64,000 nt of DNA from Cryptomeria japonica (lineage: Eukaryota; Streptophyta; Pinopsida; Cupressales; Cupressaceae), in contig NC_081407.1 in assembly GCF_030272615.1 (NCBI RefSeq), forward strand, positions 374,839,018 to 374,903,017, given 5' to 3'. Below the pieces are notes generated by a model. That model saw only the letters and a list, made by a program, of their open reading frames with translations, did no database searches and was not told where the DNA came from. The translations under genes and the position numbers were made by a program. How positions within the stretch are numbered: the first letter of the stretch is position 1; each line of letters starts with the position of its first letter. Positions 21,500 through 32,217 of the stretch are shown here, piece by piece.

Positions 21500-22300
21500 A
21501 GCTTTGGCTCGCCGAGAGCTTTGATGACATTAATGGATGGGACAATTCTCAACGCCTAGTTTAAATCAGTACGCCTCTCTGCGTAACTAATGTGGCAGCT
21601 ACCCATCTTAATTGAGTATCACGTCCATATTTAATGAAAGGAGTGACGGGCATCTGAGTTGGTGGATTCCCAACTATCCGAGTCGGTTAGAAGTGAGTAT
21701 TATTGGCGGGAAAGGTTGGCAATTATGAATGTTCATTGAATGGCATTGTTAGTTTGGTTTGCAGGGTGCTTCATGTTCAGACACCACCTAGGCTCCCTTC
21801 AATGCATTTTTGACTTGATGCAGCTACGTGGACAATCTCGAAGTTTATTTGGTTAGTATTTAATGTGCACTCGTCATCAACAGCGCTGGATGCGTCGTTT
21901 TCCTTTAAAAAAATGGGAGGTTAGAATATTTAAGAGCGGCAAATGAAACCCTTTAAATGCGTGGGGAGGAGAGATATGTGGGTACATCAGATATGCTTCT
22001 ATATTAATACACAAAACAGAAGTAGAACGTATACATTTATAAAAATGGTACTGTGGAGAAGTGAGCCATCTGCTCTCTCCTGGTTAAATTTAATGGCAGT
22101 ACGGTTGTATTGACGGGCTGACAATGGTTTTTAGCTTGCAGTGAAAAATTAAATACGTGCACCGACAGGAATATTGTCCAACGGACAGAGGAGGATTGGT
22201 AAGTAATAAGGGAACTTAGGGAAGGACTACTGTTAGAAGAGTGGAGAAGGCAAATTAGGGTTGCGTCTATTCTGGTTTCAAAATAAATCTTTTGTACGGT
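21500..22300 (-). promoter_or_regulatory. Upstream region of the BURP gene
   Basis: No gene seen. TACGTGGA at 21825-21832 and TACGTGCA near 22154 contain the ACGT core of ABA-response elements, which suits an RD22-like gene but is weak evidence alone. The plus strand around 21520-22000 has G+C close to unique DNA rather than to the AT-rich repeats. Confidence 0.3.
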
Positions 22301-23015
22301 GTGTTAGCGACATGTTAAGATTGTATTATAAACATTTTTATTGAAGAAAACATTTAATTACAAGAAAGAGGATTCTATTAATAATTATTTTCAAATATAA
22401 TAAAAAAATTTAATACTGAAAATATTTTTTATTTGAAATGAAATCACAATTTAATCCAAAAACATTTATATGAATCGTATCATTAATTAAAATATTATAA
22501 ACCGTCAGATTTTCCGTCCTTTTCCCATTGCTTTTCTGTTTTTTAATTTTTATTATTGTACTTCCGTCAAACAAAAATGTTATACTGGAGGTTGCAATCC
22601 GTAAACAGATATTTTCCCTCATTGGCTGTACTCTCTGACGCTGCTCAGTACGGTAAAAAGCTTGTATTTATGGACGTTTTATTTTTTGTTGTTTTTATGG
22701 TTATCTCAGTTTTATTTATTATTTATATTATATTTTAATAAGAAAGTATTTTTAATATATAATAATATTTTAAATTAAAATTTTCATTTATATAAAATAA
22801 TTTAAATTAATTAGTTTTATTTTTTTGGTTTAAATTATTAATTGATTTTATAATTTGATTAAGATTTTTAAAAATAAATTTATTTATTTATTTATATGTT
22901 TATTAAATTATATTTTTTTATAAAATATTTTTTATACATAATAATACATTAAAATCAAAATTAAAATCAAATTTGAAGATATATTTTAAATTTATATAAA
23001 ATATTATGATTAAAA
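22301..23015. repeat. AT-rich DNA with degenerate repeat units
   Basis: Two related AT-rich units lie at about 22741-22830 and 22905-23010, sharing ATAATAATA(T/C)(A)TT and ATTTATATAAAATA. A third relative lies beyond the LINE at 31860-31960. No coding potential. Confidence 0.5.
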
Positions 23016-23027
23016 AAATATTGAATA
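23016..23027. repeat. Target-site duplication of the LINE, left copy
   Basis: AAATATTGAATA, identical to 31782-31793. It defines the LINE's 5' end at 23028. Confidence 0.85.
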
Positions 23028-23067
23028 GGAAGGGTGTTGAACGTGTGAATAGGGGTCTCGATCTCTG

Positions 23068-23099
23068 ACGTGGAGGAGTGCAGGCGGCCTCCTCCACGT
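23068..23099 (+). other. Perfect 11-bp stem hairpin in the LINE 5' UTR
   Basis: ACGTGGAGGAG (23068-23078) pairs without mismatch with CTCCTCCACGT (23089-23099) around a 10-base loop. It lies 40 bp from the LINE's 5' end and 126 bp upstream of the ORF1 start. Confidence 0.9.
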
Positions 23100-24267
23100 A
23101 GGTAAGTACCCTCTCCCCTCTCTGTTCGTTTGCATTTATTTCTCTTATTTTCTCTTGCAGTCGTCTGGTGTTTTCGTCTGTGCTTTTATTCGGTATATGC
23201 AAGCCTTCGCACATTTGGGTTTTGATGACAGATGAGCCGAATGGAGGCCCTCCTGCCGAGGGCACAACTCCATTTAAATATTTTAAGTCGGCTCTCATCA
23301 ACTCAAATGTCTCTTTTGTCTCCAATGCTGCGAAGTTCAATTCTAGGGTTTCATCCACGCATTCAGGTATTGATGGATTCGGTGGAGAAAAAGGTAAGGA
23401 CCCTAACCCGTTTGTCTCTACCCTCTCCGTGATTCCTAATTCTGCGATGTTAGATGCTATCAACAATGAAAAATATAGACTTAAAGACATTGCAAGTTTA
23501 TGGATGAATGGTTGAAGAATATTTGGATTAAAAAATTAGGATTGCAATTTTCATTTTGTCGCATGATTTAGAGAGGTTTATTTGTTATCTTCTTTAGGGA
23601 TGCTAAATCTCAAGAGCAAGTCGTTAATAAGCAATTTTGGTTAATTGGCAAATGCACCTTTAGGGCCATTAAATGGTCTCCTAAAGCGGCTAATGATGAA
23701 ATCTTGGCACTCTCTTGCCCTAGATGGATTATTGTTAAAAATCATCCTCCCTTGTTTTGGAAATTCATCCCATAACTTCTCGAATCAGTGGGTAGGGTCA
23801 TAAAAAATTGATCACTCCCCTCTCTGGTTCCTCATCTTGACGCTCAGGTTCTCATCGTCGTGGACCCAGGCAAAGATATCCCTAACTCCATTGAGATCCT
23901 TATCGATAATGACCCTGTTTATTGCTCAATTGAGGTTCTTGGGGGAATTAACACCTGTTTCATTTGTCGTCGTGAAGGTCATGTTCAGAAGAACTGCCCT
24001 ATTCTCACAAAACAAAGACCTAATCCTGTTTCTAAGTCAGCTTCGGAGGTGGTTTCCTCTAAGAACACTCCCTCGGAGCCCCATAAAGATCAAACCCCCA
24101 TTATTGAGAAGCATAATAGGCTTCAAAAAGCTATTTTGGAGGCTATCTCCAAGCCTCTCGACGCCCTTCCTTCCTTTGATGGAAATGTAAATTTTGGGGT
24201 CTTCAATGTAGACCCCCCTCCCCATTTGGCTATCGAGATTTCTTTGGCCCAAATGAAGGAGAGCATG

Positions 24268-25331
24268 TGTTAGGTCCCGGAGACAACCGTGAGGGGGGGG
24301 GGGGTCAATCAGTTGTCAAATAAATGCAAACCAAAACTAACTTAACCAAACTTAATGCTTAATATCGGTAAACCAAACTTTATATCGGTAGACAATTTTA
24401 TCAGTTAATTGCAATGCCGATAATGTTTAATGCATGAAATAGAAAGACAATAACATTCACAACATATAACATAGATATTTGTATGTGGAAACCCTGTAAG
24501 GGAAAAAACCACGGTGGGAAACCTTACCCACAATCAAATGATACTACTGCATATAGTATGTGTGTACAATATGAAGTCTGCACATGCAGAAAGGCCAGCT
24601 GCCTAGAGCTCATTGCTCAATCACAAAATGTGAGTCACACCGACTACAATTGGATGGTTAAATCCAATGATAATGTACTGCTCAAGATAACATCTTCATA
24701 TGCTGGATTCAGTACCGATTAAGCTCTGATATGCCTTCTTCAAACCTTCCTTTAATCTTGAATGATGTCTGCGTGTATAGATCTGCTTATATTCACATAT
24801 ACCTTATTCAATCCTTTTTCCAATCCTATATCAATCTCACAAATGAGATCTTGCATTTATACCATAATCTAAGACCAAATGAGTAGGTCGGCTCACCAAG
24901 AGATATTACAATAAAATCAATTACAAATGAATCAATATCCGATGCATCATGTCAGCTCAATGCATTTACAATAATAATAAATCATCTTCATGATGTGTCA
25001 TACTGATCTGGAATAGATATGCTTGCCGGTGCATAACCTGGACCTATTTGCTGGTAACAAAAAATATGAAAACCCGATTAGACTAATGAACAAATCACCA
25101 AAACAAAGTGTCCAAACAATGTCTTCGAAATAACCAAGTAATTTTCAAGTCATTCCAAGTGTCGGTGAACAATATATCCTGTCGGTGAACCAGATACCGG
25201 TGACTATGCATAAGTCACTGAACATGCAGGTGAACATAATTAAGAATCTCAAGTGCTGATAAATGTTGACATGTGTTGACAAGTGTTGACATCAATGACA
25301 AAACCATACCAGCATATCTAAAATACCAACA
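24268..25331 (-). mobile_element. Solo Ty1/copia LTR inside LINE ORF1
   Basis: On the plus strand it begins TGTTAGGTCCC and ends ATACCAACA; the poly-G run followed by TCAATCAG near its left end is the reverse of the copia LTR 3' signature, so it lies on the minus strand. Flanks are GCATG (24263-24267) and ACATG (25332-25336), a five-base duplication with one mismatch. Length is 1064 bp. LINE sequence continues on both sides. Confidence 0.85.
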
Positions 25332-25725
25332 ACATGAATAACTCTGCTCCTCCCCATAAATCAGGGAGAATTAGAATCAAGAATGCACAACAACTTGCCC
25401 TTGAAAAGCTTAGGAACCCTCCAAACCCAATGCTGATTGAAGCTGTGACTGAACCTCCCCCCATGGCCTTTGAATCCTTTGCTAATAATTCTATTGTTAA
25501 ATCCATGATTAAAAGTATAGAGAATAGATCTAATTTTATTGACAAAATGGATGATGACTGCGTCATTAATAGTGGTTGCAAAAGCTCTGTTTCTGTTATT
25601 GTTAAGGACCAAGCTGATGGTCCGAGCTCTCATAATGTTATAGAAATCAAGTTACTGAAATGCAAACCCCTCTACTTGATTCTCACCCTATTGTCTATGA
25701 TCATGATGTTGCTAGTATTAAGGTT

Positions 25726-27094
25726 GTAGTCACACAAATCTGTCCAGCTTAATTAAATAAATATTTGCTATTTATTTGATTAAAAATCCACTAGCCATCA
25801 GTTAATTAAATTAATATTTAAATTAATTCATCTCCAAACATTCTCCTATTAATTAAATAAATTATTCAATTTATTTTAATTCATTCATTAAGCCAAATTC
25901 ACAATCAATTAAATGAATAAAATCTATTTATTTAATTAAATCCCCTTTTCCTCTTTTAAATAAATTAAATAAAAACATTTATTTAAATCATTATCCCCCC
26001 CCCCCACTTGCATTTTCCTACAAATGCAACTTGCACACATTTATTGAAATAAATGAATTTTTATTTTAATAAAATCCTATTTTCCCTCACCCACCAAATC
26101 CAATTGCATTCCTAAATCCCCTTCTAGATTCTTCTAACCCCTTCCTAATTAGCCTAATCCATCCCCTGATTATTGTCACATTTCTAAGCAAAATGAAGTC
26201 ACTTCTCAAAGACTTCAAAAGTCTTTGAAAAACATTTAATGCTTTGTGTGTTCAACAAATTAACCTCCAAAGTCTTCCAAAACCACTAATGGCTCTTACA
26301 TAACCATTTATGGTTATTTCAAACTTGTCTCCCCAAACATTTATTGCTTTGACTATGTTTATCCCTCTTGCCTTTTGCACAAGAGTTTATCCATTGGATA
26401 AAAGCTTTATTCTTTGAATAAAGAGTTTATTCATTCAACTAACCTTGACCTTAACTCCCAAGGTCATATCAAACATTTAATGCTTATTCCCTCTCCTCTC
26501 AACCTATCTCACATTGACATTTGTCATCCTGGGATTGGGTTGAAAGCCCTCACATGGATTTGAAATCATTCAATCCTGACCCTTGTTGAGATTGCTCAAT
26601 CTCAACCATCCATTGCTTCATTTTTCCTATAAATAGAGCCCATTTCTTCATAATCCAGATCCTGAAAACTTGTATGCATTTAACCTATAGGCATTTTAGA
26701 GAGCATTTAGCATAGCAAACTAAAATCTTATTATTTTGGCTAAAATCAATCATTTTTAAATAGCATCTAGTATTTTAGCTTTTCATTTTACATTTGGAGC
26801 AAAATACCCAAATCTCAATCCTCCATAAGCATCCATAGTGCAAAAAGCTGCTGAGAGCTACACTATTTTGGAACTTGGAGAGGAGAGGAACAAGAGAGAA
26901 GGAGCTAAGGGCATGCTAAGAGGCATTTGGAGATGCCTTATTATCTTTGTTTCATTTGTTAGATATATTAGCATGATTTTAGTATCTCTTTTGATATGCC
27001 TGTTTAGATTAGTTTTTGATTGACTAACACTAACGATTTCTTGTGTCTTGTGTTGTTTTTCATTTGCTAACCTTGTCCATTTCGCAGAGCATCA
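25726..27094 (+). mobile_element. Solo Ty3/gypsy-type LTR inside LINE ORF1
   Basis: It begins TGTAGTCACACAAA and ends CAGAGCATCA, 1369 bp, flanked by AAGGT at 25721-25725 and 27095-27099. It has a TATA box at 26628-26636 (CCTATAAATAGAGCCC) and extended similarity to the LTR at 7050-8479 read on the minus strand, for example the AGTCACTTCTCAAA and TTTGCACAAGA blocks. Confidence 0.9.
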
Positions 27095-27477
27095 AAGGTT
27101 ATTAAAGTCGATCCTATTGTTAGCAATCAGATGATGGTCTCCTCCCAGGACCCTCCTCCCAATAAGTATGACCTAACTAGATCCAACCCTTGTTTGAGGA
27201 CTCTGATGGGGTAAGAGATCCTTGTCCAGTGATCTAACCGACACTGAGGATCTGCTGAACCAACCACCTTCCCTTGAAATCTTGGATTGTGAGGATGGTG
27301 ATGCTCCTAGTTCAGATGGAGAGGAACCCATCATCGAAGGTAGAAGGAAGAGAGGGAGGCCGAAGGGAAAAAAAAAAGGTCTCTCCTCTCCCCCAAAAGA
27401 AGGATATTATAAATGAACTGACCAAATGCTTCAATAAATTCAAAGCTACCAAGGACACCTCTAACTAAGAGTTCCAG

Positions 27478-30400
27478 ATGAATTTAAAAATTATCTCATG
27501 GAACATTAGGGGTTTAGAATCCCCAAACATAAAACACATTGTTAGAAGATTCCTCAATCATCATAGGAATCTAGGCTGTCTTTTCCTACAAGAAGTTAAA
27601 GCTTCCAAATTCCTCCTTGAGGTTAATCTCAAATTCATATGGAAGGAGGCGGTCCACTTTACCACCAATCATGATAGAGGTAGAGATGGAGTAGTTGTTG
27701 TGATTAGCAACAAATGGTCTTCCAAGATTAGGGATAATGGCTTCTCCCCTTGTAATAGAGTTGCATGGGTTCTTCTAGATATGGATGGCTCTAGTGTGGA
27801 TATATGCTCTATTTATGCCCCCAATGACTACATAGATAAGATTAATCTATGGAAATGGATTTCTTGTCTCTCAAACATTCCTTGGATTTTTGGAGGAGAC
27901 TTTAATATGGTTGAGAATGCAAAAGACAAATGTGGTGGTTTGAACTTGGAATGGAAAAGCGAAGAAAAAATATTTTGGGATAGAATGAAATCTAGGTTCC
28001 ATCTTTTTGACCCTCTGGAGGGCAAGAAAAAAGATCACAATAGTATCTCGTTCACTTGGTGCAATGCTCAATAGGGTTCTAAGAGGATCTATTCCAAACT
28101 TGATCGGTTCTATGTGAATTCTAATGCTTGCACCTTCACTCAAGATTCCTCGGGCGCTACAGTTGGGGTAATCCTATACACCCTATCCGATCACCACCCC
28201 ATTATGGTTGACATTTTGGTTAACTCTTCTTTGGCTCCTTAGACCAGCAGGGATAATAATTTTATGCTCAATATGAAACTGTTAGAAAAGCAAGATGTTC
28301 TGAATGCATTATATATGGTTAGACAAATCAACAAATGGTATTGTCAGGAACCCTTTGCAATTAACAAATGGAATAGGAATGTTGGATGTTGGAGGTCTCT
28401 TTGTCAGACTATGGTTTCCAAATTTGCCAAAGATGGAAGAAAGGAAGAGTGATAACTCACAAACCAGCCTCTCTCCCAAGAAGCTCTCATTCAACATGAT
28501 CCTCACAATACTGATCTATACTTAGTTGTCTCTTATACCCAGGATGAGCTTAGGAACATTCAACATAAGAAATCTCAAGGGGCCAAAATTAGAGCCAGAC
28601 TTAATTGGATGCAATTTGGTGATAAGGGTTCCAAATTCTTCTTCCATATGCTTAGGCAGAAGGAATACAAGGAGAGGACATAAATAATTTGGGATGATGG
28701 TGTAGAGTTAATTGAGGTTGAGGATATCAAGAAGGCCTTCTATCTGTACTATGAAAAGATTTTTACCTCAGATTGTGACTCCATCCGAAACAAACCAGCT
28801 CTTGAGATATGTAAGAATCTCATCCCTAAAAAGATCTCTGACATTGAGGCAAAATTGCTCGAGAAGACCTTCACCATTGAGGAGATCCAAAAGGCTACCA
28901 CGAGTCTAAAAAATGACAAATCCCTTGGTCTAGATGGGCTCCTTGTAGAATTCTACAAGGCTAATATTTAATGGATTTCAGAGGATTTACTTAAGGTCTA
29001 TCAAGAGGCTATGGTAACTGGTTCCTTAGGTGTTGAGATTAATAGGGGTGTCATCAAGCTGATACCAAAAGAAGGAGACAAATCCGTCATTAAGAACTTG
29101 AGGCCTATCACTCTCCTCAATATTTCATATAAAATCTTAGCCAAGATGCTAGCCCTTAGATTGGAAGGGATACTCCCCAAGCTAGTCAGTAATACTCGGA
29201 CTGGTTTTATTAAAGGGAGATACATTCTTGAGAATTTGATCACCAGCTGGGAAGCTATGAACTGGGCCAAAGTCACTAATAAGAAAGCTGCCATGTTTCT
29301 CATAGATTTTGAAAAGCTTATGACCGTGTGGAGTGGAGTTTTATCCTTATGATGCTCAAGGCTTTTGGCCTCCCTAAAAACTTATTTCAAATGGTTTCAA
29401 TCTTGCTTCAAGATGCCTCAACACAAGTGGAAATCAATGGCTCTCCCTCTCAACCTATCTCTCTCAGTAGATCCATTAGACAAGGTTGTCCCCTTGCGCC
29501 TGCTCTCTTTGTGATTGCTACATATGGCATGTATTATCTTCTCATAGATACTTCTTCCTCCCCTAAGTTGAAGGGTATCACCCTTCTCAATAATATATAT
29601 TTAGTGAATGTACAATTTGTGGATGACATTGCCTTCTTTCTCCAACTTGAGGAAGAGAATTTATCCTCCCTGATGTGTAAATTAAAGATCTTTTGTGATG
29701 CTTTTGGGGCTAAAATTTCTGCCCCCAAATGCATATTGTTGGGGTGGGATGATTCCCCCCCCAATGGTTATCCAAATTTGATTTTCAGTGGGGTGGCCCA
29801 TCAATGCAAGTCAGATACTTATAGATCCCCTTTGCTGTTAATCCCTGCTTGAGAGAGATGTGGCTATGGATCAAGATAAAACTGGATGCTAAACTTAATA
29901 AATGGAATAACACCTACCTTTCACTATCAGGAAGGCTTCAAGTGTGCCAAAAGATCCTATCTTCCTACACTCTGTACTATTCCTCAGTATGGATGTTTTG
30001 CAATTATCAGATCAATGGGGTTCAAAAAAGTATCACACTTTCTCTGGTTTGATGGCAGAGGGAAGAAAAAATGGCATTCAATTAAGTGGAGTTGGTGTTG
30101 TCTGGAGAAGAAGATGGGTGGTTTAAGCTTGAAGGATCTGAAACTCCAAGGTATCTCACTGGCGGCCAAATGGATATTTTAGGCTCTAGAGGGTGATGAG
30201 CCTTGGAAAGTCCTTGTTAAGAACAATATTAGTCTTGTTGTACCCAATCACGCTAAGGGTTGGAAGCAACTCCCCTCTATTGATTTGGTTGCTGGCAAGT
30301 TCCCCATCTTCCCAAAAGGGTCCCCTATTTTTAAGACTATATGGAAAGTCTGGGTGTACACCAGACACCTAATTGCTAACAATGGGATCATGGACAAAAA

Positions 30401-31471
30401 CAACACTACTGCTGGTGAGAAATCTATTTGGTAGAACCTTATTCATAAAAATAAACCCTTGGCCCTCATCGAAGGTTGCTCGACAAAGAGAAGGGCTCTT
30501 AAAGGTATTAAAACTTTTAATGATGTTATCTGTAATGGTGCTCTGATCTCTTACGAAGCTTTCCAACAAAACTTTTAGGTCCCCCCCCCCTCTAATTGGA
30601 GGACCTATGTCATGCTTAAGGTTGCTTGTGGCAGTGTGGATCTATCCAAGCCATGTGTATTAAGGGAGGACATATCTTCCTCTTACAAATGGATGAATGG
30701 ACCCCCCTACTCCACGTTAATGCTAATCTGATTTATAATTATCTGCTTTCTAATAATGATGTTATTACTTATCTTAATTCTATTTGGAACTTGCGGTATT
30801 CTAATGAAGAATGGAAAAAATTATTTTCCTTTCATTGGCATTCTATCATTCTTCCTAAACAAAAGTTCTTTAAATGGCTTTTTATATTACAGAGATTACC
30901 TATTAAGTGCTCACAGAATGATGACTCGATGTGCTCCCTCTACAGGGTCCCTAATAATACTATGCATATTTTTTTCAATTGTCTCTTTGCCAAGGAAATT
31001 TGGAACATGTTTGGCATTTCTTTTAATAAAACTTTCTCTCACGTGGATGTTGTTAATGGGTTCATCAAAGGCACAAATAAAGATATCAATCACTTATGGT
31101 TTTTTTAATCTTGTGAAATACTTTGGATTATTTGGAAATCATATAATGAGGCTAAGTTTCAGGGTAGGGATAGGGTTCTTACTGAGTCTCTCAGGAAACT
31201 CATCTACCACCATGTTTCCATGCAAGCCACACTTGTGATAAAAATATCAGAAGAGAATTTTAATAGGCTCATTGACGATGGATCGATCCAATTATACATA
31301 TCCGAGCTGTCACATGGGTATATATGGTCCAAGGTCACTAAGGGGAGCTCCCCATTTGTTGTTGTGTTGGAAACCACTATCAAGGATATCAATGAAGGCA
31401 GGAAAGAGATGCATCAACAACCCCAGAACATAGTCCCAATCATCTTCCAGGAGGCCAGAACCACCATCTAG
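27478..31471 (+). pseudogene. LINE ORF2: endonuclease, reverse transcriptase, zinc-binding end
   Basis: ORF2 nicks target DNA and reverse-transcribes the LINE RNA at the nick. The endonuclease starts MNLKIISWNIRGL at 27478 and shows the expected WN, FLQE, SIYAPND and GGDFN motifs; after an in-frame stop at 28072-28074 it continues with KLDRFYV and LSDHHPIM, with another stop at 28240-28242. Reverse transcriptase covers about 28880-29760: GLDGLLVEFYK, LIPKEGDKSVIKNLRPITLL, FIKGRYILEN, SIRQGCPLAPALF and the catalytic QFVDD (usual F/Y-A-D-D). A frameshift near 29318 breaks the DFEKAYDRVEW-type motif. The zinc-binding region typical of plant L1 lies at about 30830-31020 (C-S-L-Y...H-I-F-F-N-C). 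Many breaks; inactive. Confidence 0.9.
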
Positions 31472-31781
31472 ATGGAGGGCCGCCAGGGTTGGAACTCATG
31501 GTTAGACAACTAAGTCAAGTGACAACTGTTTTTGTCTTTTTGGGTCCCACTATCGCCTGTTGAAATACTCTGTTAGCTTGTATAAATGCCTCATGTTTTG
31601 TAATTCTCAGTCCTTCTATATAGTCCATATATGTCTAATGTAACAGAGTCTTGAAAAGTCTTATTATTGGTCCTTCTAGTCATGTAAGTTGCTAAGACAT
31701 ATTCTCTGTCCTCCTAGACGGTTTGAGCTACATTCTGATTTTTGTTGTATGGTTTCTTTCCTTTTATTTAATATAAAAAAC

Positions 31782-31793
31782 AAATATTGAATA
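31782..31793. repeat. Target-site duplication of the LINE, right copy
   Basis: AAATATTGAATA directly after the LINE's A-rich 3' end; it matches 23016-23027 exactly. Confidence 0.85.
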
Positions 31794-32215
31794 ACTTTAT
31801 TTCTTTTTATTAAAAAAAATTAAATACATTTATTTTCATTTATATTTTGTCTCTTATTTTATATTAAATTTTACTATAGAGAATTTTTTTACACATAATA
31901 ATACATTAAAATCAATTTTAAAGATAATTTTTTTATTTATATAAAATATTTTAGATAATTAAAAGGAAAAATAATAAATTATAGTTTAATGGGATTGATT
32001 TTAAAATTTGAAGAGATGATAAAAATATTATATAATCAAAATCATCAATTTTTTTTTTATCTTTTTAAAAGGTTTCATTTTATTTTTAAATTTTTAAATC
32101 TAATTTTACTTGTGACTTTAATAGAAACATTAAAATTTTCCATGAGGATAAATAGTGGGGCTTTTTGCCTGTAGTGCTTACATCCTTGGTTCAAACCATT
32201 AATTTTAGATCTCAA
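31794..32215. repeat. AT-rich DNA resuming after the LINE
   Basis: 31860-31960 is related to 22905-23010, sharing ACATAATAATACATTAAAAT and ATTTATATAAAATATT. No gene seen. Confidence 0.5.
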
Positions 32216-32217
32216 GA

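Larger units (their letters stand above)
23225..27416 (+). pseudogene. LINE ORF1, interrupted by two solo LTRs
   Basis: ORF1 of plant L1 encodes an RNA-binding chaperone of the element RNP. The ATG at 23225 starts MTDEPNGGPPAEG; that frame stops after 97 codons at 23515. Sequence resembling the DUF4283 region follows in another frame (about 23580-23780), then DPGKDIPNSIEILIDNDPVY and a CCHC knuckle C-F-I-C-R-R-E-G-H-V-Q-K-N-C at about 23953-23996. A copia solo LTR splits it at 24268-25331; a Lys/Arg-rich stretch resumes (GRIRIKNAQQLALEKL), a second LTR splits it at 25726-27094, and the C-terminus (27222-27416) is acidic and ends with the AT-hook-like RKRGRPKGKKKG. Several frame changes and stops are visible. 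Confidence 0.8.
23028..31781 (+). mobile_element. L1-type LINE, nearly full length, with two nested solo LTRs
   Basis: A 12-bp duplication flanks the element. In order it holds a 5' UTR with a strong hairpin (23068-23099), ORF1 with a CCHC knuckle, ORF2 with APE-type endonuclease, reverse transcriptase and a C-terminal zinc-binding region, and a 3' UTR ending TTTATTTAATATAAAAAAC. Subtracting the two solo LTRs and their duplications leaves about 6.3 kb, a normal full length for plant L1. ORFs carry stops and frameshifts, so it is inactive. A complete 5' end is uncommon for LINE copies, which are usually 5'-truncated. Confidence 0.92.
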
